Positions 57,963 through 64,000 of a DNA stretch of 64,000 nt are shown one piece after another (position 1 is the stretch's first letter; each line of letters opens with the position of its first letter). This DNA comes from Warburgia ugandensis (lineage: Eukaryota > Streptophyta > Magnoliopsida > Canellales > Canellaceae). Location of the stretch: assembly GCA_035236585.1 (NCBI GenBank), contig CP141139.1:40991217-41055216 (forward strand). Direction: 5' to 3'. Both the position numbers and the translations under genes were made by a program. The notes beneath the pieces were generated by a model, which saw only the letters and a program-made list of their open reading frames with translations, was not told where the DNA came from and did no database searches.

Positions 57963-58028
57963 GTACACAGCAAACTACTATATTAGAAAATAAGGTATGT
58001 TATAAATTATATAATATATGTTATTAAC

Positions 58029-61000
58029 TGTAATAACCCCAATTTTTGTAATTGATTGAGAAAATCAATAAAGTTTGAGTTTCAGATATTTCAGGTTGAA
58101 ATATTAGGGTTATTTAGAATATACTTTTTATAAAAGTATAATCAAATAATAAGACATGTAAAATTGAAATTTAACTTAGCAAACCCTTCAAAATGACATA
58201 AGCATGACAAATTCTGAATTCAAATGAAAAATCCTTAAGTTTCTTCATTTCTTGGACAAAAGGGTAAAATAGTAATTTTACCCAAAAATCAAAATATGAG
58301 ACGTCAAAATTTAGAATGTACTGAGAAATATGAATCCAACGCCACTAAGTACACTCAAATTCGAGATCATGGGAATAAAACCCAAAATTTTATACATAAA
58401 TGGCAAAACGGTCTTTTTACACCATGTGGGGCCCACAAGGGACCCAAAAACGAATCTTATGAGTAGCCCAGGTGAATTCACTGGTCAACAAACACCAACT
58501 GGTCTTGGGGAAGAAAAATGGAGCATGGGGAAGAAAAAACTGGATCATGGGAGACTTTCATGTCATTTAATAATAAAAAATTAAATATTATAATCATGAA
58601 AAAAAGACAAAAATACCTATAAATACAACCCCAAAAACCCTCCAAAATTTCTCATAAAATCCCCACAAAATTTTCTTCACTCTCCCTGAAAAATTAGACC
58701 TAGATCCCTCTCCAAAAACCCAAAATTTCCAAGAGATATCTCTCTTTTCAATTTCTTTTTCTTTTTAAATTGGAACAAGAGACATAAATCAATTAGGAAC
58801 TCTGTTCCAGATCTAATTTCATCAATTTCACCATCCAAAACTTCCCACCATATCTATTCTACAAAACCCCCAAAGCAATTTCAAGATCCAACGGTTCAAA
58901 CAATGGGAATTTGCAAGAAAGGTGGATCTTAGGCCATATCTTCATGAACAAGGTATTCTTTTTAAATTGGGCATATAACCAAGATTTTTTCTCCAATCAG
59001 GTAGGTGGGAATACTTTCTATAGATGTTTAATACTGGTTTATGTAATTTTGAGTTTATTGTAATTTATTTTGATGATAAAAAGGTAAAAATAAAGTAATA
59101 ATAAAACCCTTAATTTAGGATTACAGAGTGCTCAAATGAAAATTCTGAGGATACCAATAGATCCAGAAGGGTCCAAAACCCCTAGGGTAGAATTTTTACA
59201 ATAATCGGAGACATTTTGGGCCCTCAATTGAGAGAGGATTAATTGGACGGTCCAGAATGGACTATTCGATCTCCAGATCTAACAGCGCCTAAGACACACA
59301 CGTGACGCATCATCGGAAATGGCACACGCAAAAACATTCTATTGCGCTATGCGTGGGATGTCGTCCCAAGTGGTACGACGGCACGTCCGTCAAAACAATA
59401 AGCGGACGCGCCCGACTAGCTTCCCATTTACAGGCACACAGACGACGAGCGTCCTGCTCGTCCCGTCCGCATCCGTGGATGCCCCTTGAGGGCGCTTTCG
59501 CAGTTCATCATAGTGGACGCGCCTGACGAACCGAGCGCGTTCCGCCCAACTAATCTGGGCCGTCCTTTCCTTGGGCCCAGATTAGATCTAAGCCCTAGGA
59601 AGGACTGTGAACTTCCAAATCACATTCTGTAGTCATCTGAACTCCAAATTAAGATCGGAAAGAAGCTATGAAAAGCTTGAAACCTATATTTTCTAATAAA
59701 ATGGACATAATATTCAGTAAAATGTTTTGTATTAAAGAAACAAGTTTCCAATTACCTAGATCTTCAAGATCTGAGATGATCAGATCTTCAAGATCTGAGA
59801 TGATCAGATCTTGAAAATATGTTTTACTAATGATATACTATTGAAATAAAGTATTATCTATGGTTTATTTGGACATTTCTGAGATATATTAAGGGATCTA
59901 CACATTATGGTAGAAAAACCCTAAAAATATAAAGGGATCCACTTGATCAATGAGATCAAGTGTGATTAGATCCTTGGGATAGATAAAATGAATGTTGATA
60001 TAATGAAATCCAAGAAATCATGGATAGATTATGACAAAAATGGATCAATATGATCTTTGGACCTTAATAAAATAAATCCCCTAAATATAACTAATACACT
60101 TAATCAAAGAAAAGATCTAAGATCAAATGGTTGGATCATAAGTAAAGGTTTCTAAAAATGTTAATATAGTTAGCTTCATTTTATATAATAACATTTTAAA
60201 TATCATTATGTTATAAAGCATGCTAGTATAACATTTAGACTTTAGCATGATATGTGATTTTATTGTTATCATAAGGTATTAGATTTAATTATCTTAGGGG
60301 CACTTTAGTATGATTTCATGCCATTCTAACTTAGGACCATGCTAGAATTTCATATAAGTTTATACTATAGTATGAGATTATACCTTAAATCCATGTTAGT
60401 TTAAATTAAGTTATTAAGGTATATTAGTTGGAAATCATGTTAGAATAATTTTAAGTACCTTACCTCATTATCATTAAGTGTTAAATTATGTAGTTTTATG
60501 ATTTGAATTTATAATTCATTTATGGTCAAATGTTATTAGTAGATCTACTTGTTATGAGATAAAGAGCATAAAACATCAAAAATGTAATATAATGAGAAAG
60601 TAGAGTTTCATGACACAAATAAGAATGGAGTACTTTGGACTTAATTTGTAAGGGCTATAATTAGTAGGACAATATAAGGATTATCAAATCCTTAGCCCAA
60701 ACTAGGAGAAGAATAATAAACCCCATGAATGACATTATAAATATTCATAGACTTAATTAAAATCCATTAGAAAGAGTACTTAGGGTAAACATGCTTATAG
60801 GAACCTTATGAAAGGTTGAGCTATGATCATTCTAGTGAATGTTGAACATAGTTGTTACGGGGGTTATCTAATAAAGCCTTGCTCTTCCCCTACCTTCTGT
60901 TGACGTTTGTGAGGTCTAAAAACCTCCTCCATGAGGATTGAAGTAACCACTTTGTGTTCACCCATTCAGCTAGTAAGCCTTAGCCAATTGGAAATAAGAG

Positions 61001-62942
61001 GAGCGGTCTAGATTTAGGCTTAAATAAGTTACCTTCAACTAGCACATTAACTAGTTGAATAATAATAATAATAAGAGTATAAAAGGTTAGTAAATTACCT
61101 AACCCTAATAAAAACAGTAAGTAAGATAAGGATGATCAAACAAGATCCATTAGATCTTGGATGATCAAGAACCATAAGAATAAGAATATTATATTGTACT
61201 TAGTATGCATGTTTATTAGTATGCTTGTTATAGTTCATTAGATTAGATAATCCAAACCCTTGATCAAAGATGATTCAAGGAAGAAAACCAAGATCATCCT
61301 CCTTAGGGATGATCCAATAACTGAACTTAGATCAAAGAAGAACTAGATGATAGAAGATCTAGGACCTTGATCTTTATCAACATGTGTAGATTGTTAATCA
61401 ATGGATTTATGAAAGATCAAGATCAAGGAGATGGATACACAAAGACTTAGAGATAGAAACATACTTAGATATGAATGATCTAAAGATCATTCTAAACATT
61501 AGATCTAGTGATCAATAGGATTGTTCAAAATTTATATATTGACAATATGTATGGATGTACAGATTACATACATCAGTCAGGATCATGGAAGATTGGGGAA
61601 AAGAAATCAATCCTTAAAGGTAGGAGGATTTGATGAATGCATTTACATAAGATATACATGATTGTACTCATGATCTTATGTTGACAAGAGTAATGTTAAT
61701 ACTTGTATTAAATCTCTTGAAAACCTTATGATCCAACCAAACATATGTAAGATGGTTAAGGACTAAACTATAAGTGAATAAGGAACTAGAAAATATTTCA
61801 ACCCTAAGTAAACAGACATATGATCTGATATATATGAAATCTATTTTACATACAAGCTTGGAGGCTTGTGAGTTTGTTTTAATAGGCATAAGCCTAGGGG
61901 AATGCTATTGCTAGAGGAGTTATGAGGGTTTGGCCACCCGCTCCTTGAAATTTGATGATACCTTGCCCAAAGAGAGGCTAAAAGTTAGGTGGTGGCAATT
62001 ATGGGAAGGCCACCACTGTGAAAGTCTTGCCCCCCCATATGGGCAATGACATAATATTTTCCACCGTGGTATTAGTGGTAAACAGGGCAGTTATCCGAGC
62101 GCACTAATATGGATCAGACTACAGCATAGCAACCTTTCTGATTATTTTGCACTATGATGCATATGAGAATAGGCATAGTGAAATGCCTTATGTTGTAGCA
62201 TAATGAAATGATAGGTAATTGTATATTACCAATATTTCCCAAGAAGGGAAATTCCCAATATAAGATTAGCTGTAATACTAAATTCTCATAATGGAGAGAA
62301 TTGATCATCTTAGTTGGGAATGATATTTGACTACTTTCATAAATTTAACTAGTTTACTCATGAAGAATATGTATGTATATAAATATACATAAATTACAAA
62401 GTAAAGAGTAGAGACATGAATATGTTGAGGGATAATGGGATTATGAAGTATTGGAATTACATTGTCAATTATTATGTTTCTTGAATCCCCTACCAAGCAT
62501 TACTTGCTGAGATATTGTAAATGCCGCAATATCTCAGATACAGGGAAGGAGAGTTAGAAGCTGAAGACGATAGAAGACTTGAAGAGAATAATCTTCAAGG
62601 TATACCCTTGAAGGCATGTATTTTTCTTTGTTGAGATTTTTATTGTATGGTGAGCTTGAGTTTTGGATTATGTAATTTGGACAAGTACTGTAATAGATTT
62701 GACTGTACTGTGAACCACTAGATAGATCCTAGAGTTTAATAAAAGTATATTCCTTCAATGGAATTTTATTTTGTACACAAATTGTACTTATGTTATGTAT
62801 GAAGTGGTGACTTGGGTTTTCAAAACAAGTTCTAAAGAAAAGAATTTTCGCTGCTTTGTTTTGCAAAAAAAATTTACACTCTTAAGGGCCCTGCCTTTCA
62901 AAATACATTACAAAACGTGTTACAAAAACCCAGGTCGTCACA
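58029..62942 (+). mobile_element. solo LTR, gypsy family B, 4914 bp
   Basis: Starts TGTAATAACCCC and ends CCAGGTCGTCACA; exact 5-bp duplication ttaac (58024-58028, 62943-62947). Inverse copy of 27891-32521; the first ~200 bp look over 90% alike by eye. TATA box at 58618-58625, GC-rich block at 59280-59560, a 24-bp tandem duplication near 59760-59810 not present in the other copy, and the module shared with the nested Athila/Tat-like element at 60620-61060. No gag/pol. ORFs here are not supported as genes. It inserted into the CACTA gene upstream of the exon at 57957. Confidence 0.9.
58618..58625 (+). promoter_or_regulatory. TATA box of family-B LTR
   Basis: TATAAATA, about 590 bp into the LTR, followed by CAACCCC. 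Same as the inverted copy at 31899-31906. Confidence 0.6.
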
Positions 62943-62947
62943 TTAAC

Positions 62948-63300
62948 GTTTACCTACCTTCACCATTTTTCGTATTGAATCTTTTGTCAAGGATGGTACA
63001 AGTCTTCAATCACCAATTGTAATAAGAAACACGCTTCTTACTTTGGAGCAGAGAAAATTGCTATAAGAGACTATATTCTCACCTACCTTTTACATTGTTG
63101 TTTGCCCTCTGCCCTTTCTCTTTTGGGTAGTGCTAATGTTGGCCTCTTGTTCATGCTTTTCATTTTTTCCATATTCTTCATTTTGATATTGTCCTCCTTC
63201 CATCATTACTACGAATAAGAACACGTACAATGATGTTAGAACAATGACATGAAAAAAGGCTATGTAACCCATTTAAAGAAAATAAACCAAGATGACATAG
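62948..63300 (-). pseudogene. possible N-terminal exon of the CACTA gene
   Basis: - strand ORF 63272-63090 (60 codons) ends with a Lys/Arg-rich TQKRKGRGQTTM. Basic segments of this kind precede the Transposase_24 region in related plant proteins, and the piece lies upstream of the exon at 57957 once the solo LTR is removed. The likeness is weak. Confidence 0.3.
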
Positions 63301-64000
63301 GTGGGAAATAAACTAAAAGCAAATTAAAGAAAACATGCATGAAAATAAAAACTTTCTAAGTATAGATATTTATAAAAAAATTAAAATTTCCTAAACTAAA
63401 CCTAGAAACTAAGTAAACTATTCTGATGATGCAACAACTTTACACAATGCTAACTTGTGTGATTCTAGCCATCACATAGCACATGTATATATACATTCAT
63501 TTACACTTATATAAATATAACTTGAACAATTTAGCTTTATGTAACTACTAGTAATCGACAATCAAGAGATACATCTTAAAGCATTCACTAGTAAACTTGC
63601 ATTTCTGTCTTGTTGTCTTGTTCATGTCCATTTCAAGAAATGTGTTATAAGTCATTAAGTGATCAGGCATGTATTAGAATCACCTATTGATTAGTTTTAG
63701 GAGTTTAAGGTATATTGGTTGATGCTTCTAGTCTACTCTAGGGCAAGTGTAACATGCCTTCTACTTGGGTTTATATTGCCTTAGGTGTAGTATTGCTTCA
63801 CTCATTTTCTTTAGCATGTAATGAATTTAGCCCAAGGGTCTAAAGACACATTTTTTATTATATTTTCTTTCTAAGTTATATAAATGTTTTCTATAATGTC
63901 TTCATGTTTCTCATTTCTAGTTCTTGTCATCACTTGGAGTTATGATCCATTAGTTGATTAAAGGTTCAATTACATATGAATATTCTAATTTGTAGTGGAC
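63301..64000. other. no recognised feature
   Basis: AT-rich sequence without recognisable domains, RNA genes or clear repeats. It may still be CACTA sequence or flanking DNA. Confidence 0.4.

Larger units (their letters stand above)
51849..63300 (-). mobile_element. CACTA (En/Spm-type) DNA transposon remnant, right end uncertain
   Basis: Left terminus CACTACTACACAAGAGGC at 51849, similar to plant CACTA ends. Inside, on the - strand, are exon-like pieces of a Transposase_24-like / Ulp1-like protein (57960 down to 52735). A 114-bp tandem repeat (52131-52370) lies near the end, where CACTA elements carry subterminal repeats. It is split by two solo LTRs (54017-56653, 58029-62942). No 3-bp duplication can be confirmed because the right end is not identified; sequence to about 63300 is likely part of it. 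Confidence 0.6.

Noticed and set aside
63975-64000. Possible right CACTA end (complement CCACTACAAATT at the window edge)
   Set aside because: Only CACTAC matches the left terminus and the flanking three bases do not agree with aaa at 51846-51848; likely chance.
1-64000. CRISPR arrays, operons, ribosome-binding sites or other prokaryotic features
   Set aside because: All recognised content is plant TE; repeats lack regular spacers and no prokaryotic gene organisation is present.

Overview
The window is plant nuclear DNA made almost entirely of transposable-element (TE) sequence. I see no convincing host gene, rRNA or intact tRNA gene. It is AT-rich and intron/TE-like. Every long coding stretch belongs to retrotransposon gag/pol or to a CACTA-type DNA transposon, and every one is broken by stops or frameshifts. 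Long LTRs (2.5-4.9 kb), nested insertions and solo LTRs point to a large, TE-rich seed-plant genome in a heterochromatic interval. The species cannot be named from this window.

Layout. (1) 1-17670: a Ty3/gypsy element of the Athila/Tat type on the + strand (gag, PR, RT, RNase H, IN). A 2.67-kb solo LTR sits inside it (1399-4069), and a second, non-autonomous element of the same broad group sits inside its integrase (about 6637-14594). The nested element carries one Gln/acid-rich ORF and no pol. (2) 17671-18867: part of another copy of the same 3' region and LTR. (3) 18868-20832: a 5'-truncated chromovirus-type LTR. (4) 20833-24330: a chimera of LTR-like DNA and copia pol, present twice in tandem, followed by a copia 3' LTR. 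(5) 24331-27890: poorly recognised DNA with a ~500-bp direct repeat and a tRNA-like SINE head. (6) 27891-32521: a 4.63-kb solo LTR (family B). (7) 32570-41493: two family-A gypsy pieces facing each other, a + strand LTR with its PBS and a - strand LTR-PBS-gag-pol. (8) 41494-44639: an LTR fragment with a large CT microsatellite. (9) 46084-50988: a nearly complete Tnt1-like copia element with a 5-bp TSD. (10) 51849 to about 63.3 kb: a - strand CACTA (En/Spm) remnant coding a Transposase_24-like and Ulp1-like protein. It is split by a family-A solo LTR (54017-56653) and a family-B solo LTR (58029-62942).

How the pieces relate. LTR family A has two subtypes: A1 (1399, 18868, 32570) and A2 (38970, 54017). 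They share the half next to the primer-binding site and differ in the U3 half. LTR family B is present as an inverted pair of solo LTRs. Four solo LTRs have exact 5-bp target duplications (ctttg, attgt, ctagt, ttaac), so LTR-LTR recombination has been frequent here. A ~430-bp non-coding module is shared between the family-B LTR and the leader of the non-autonomous Athila/Tat-like element. Most stop codons in the best-preserved frames look like C-to-T changes (CAG/CAA/CGA to stop), as expected for methylated, silenced TEs. All comparisons were made by eye; no alignment or database search was run.
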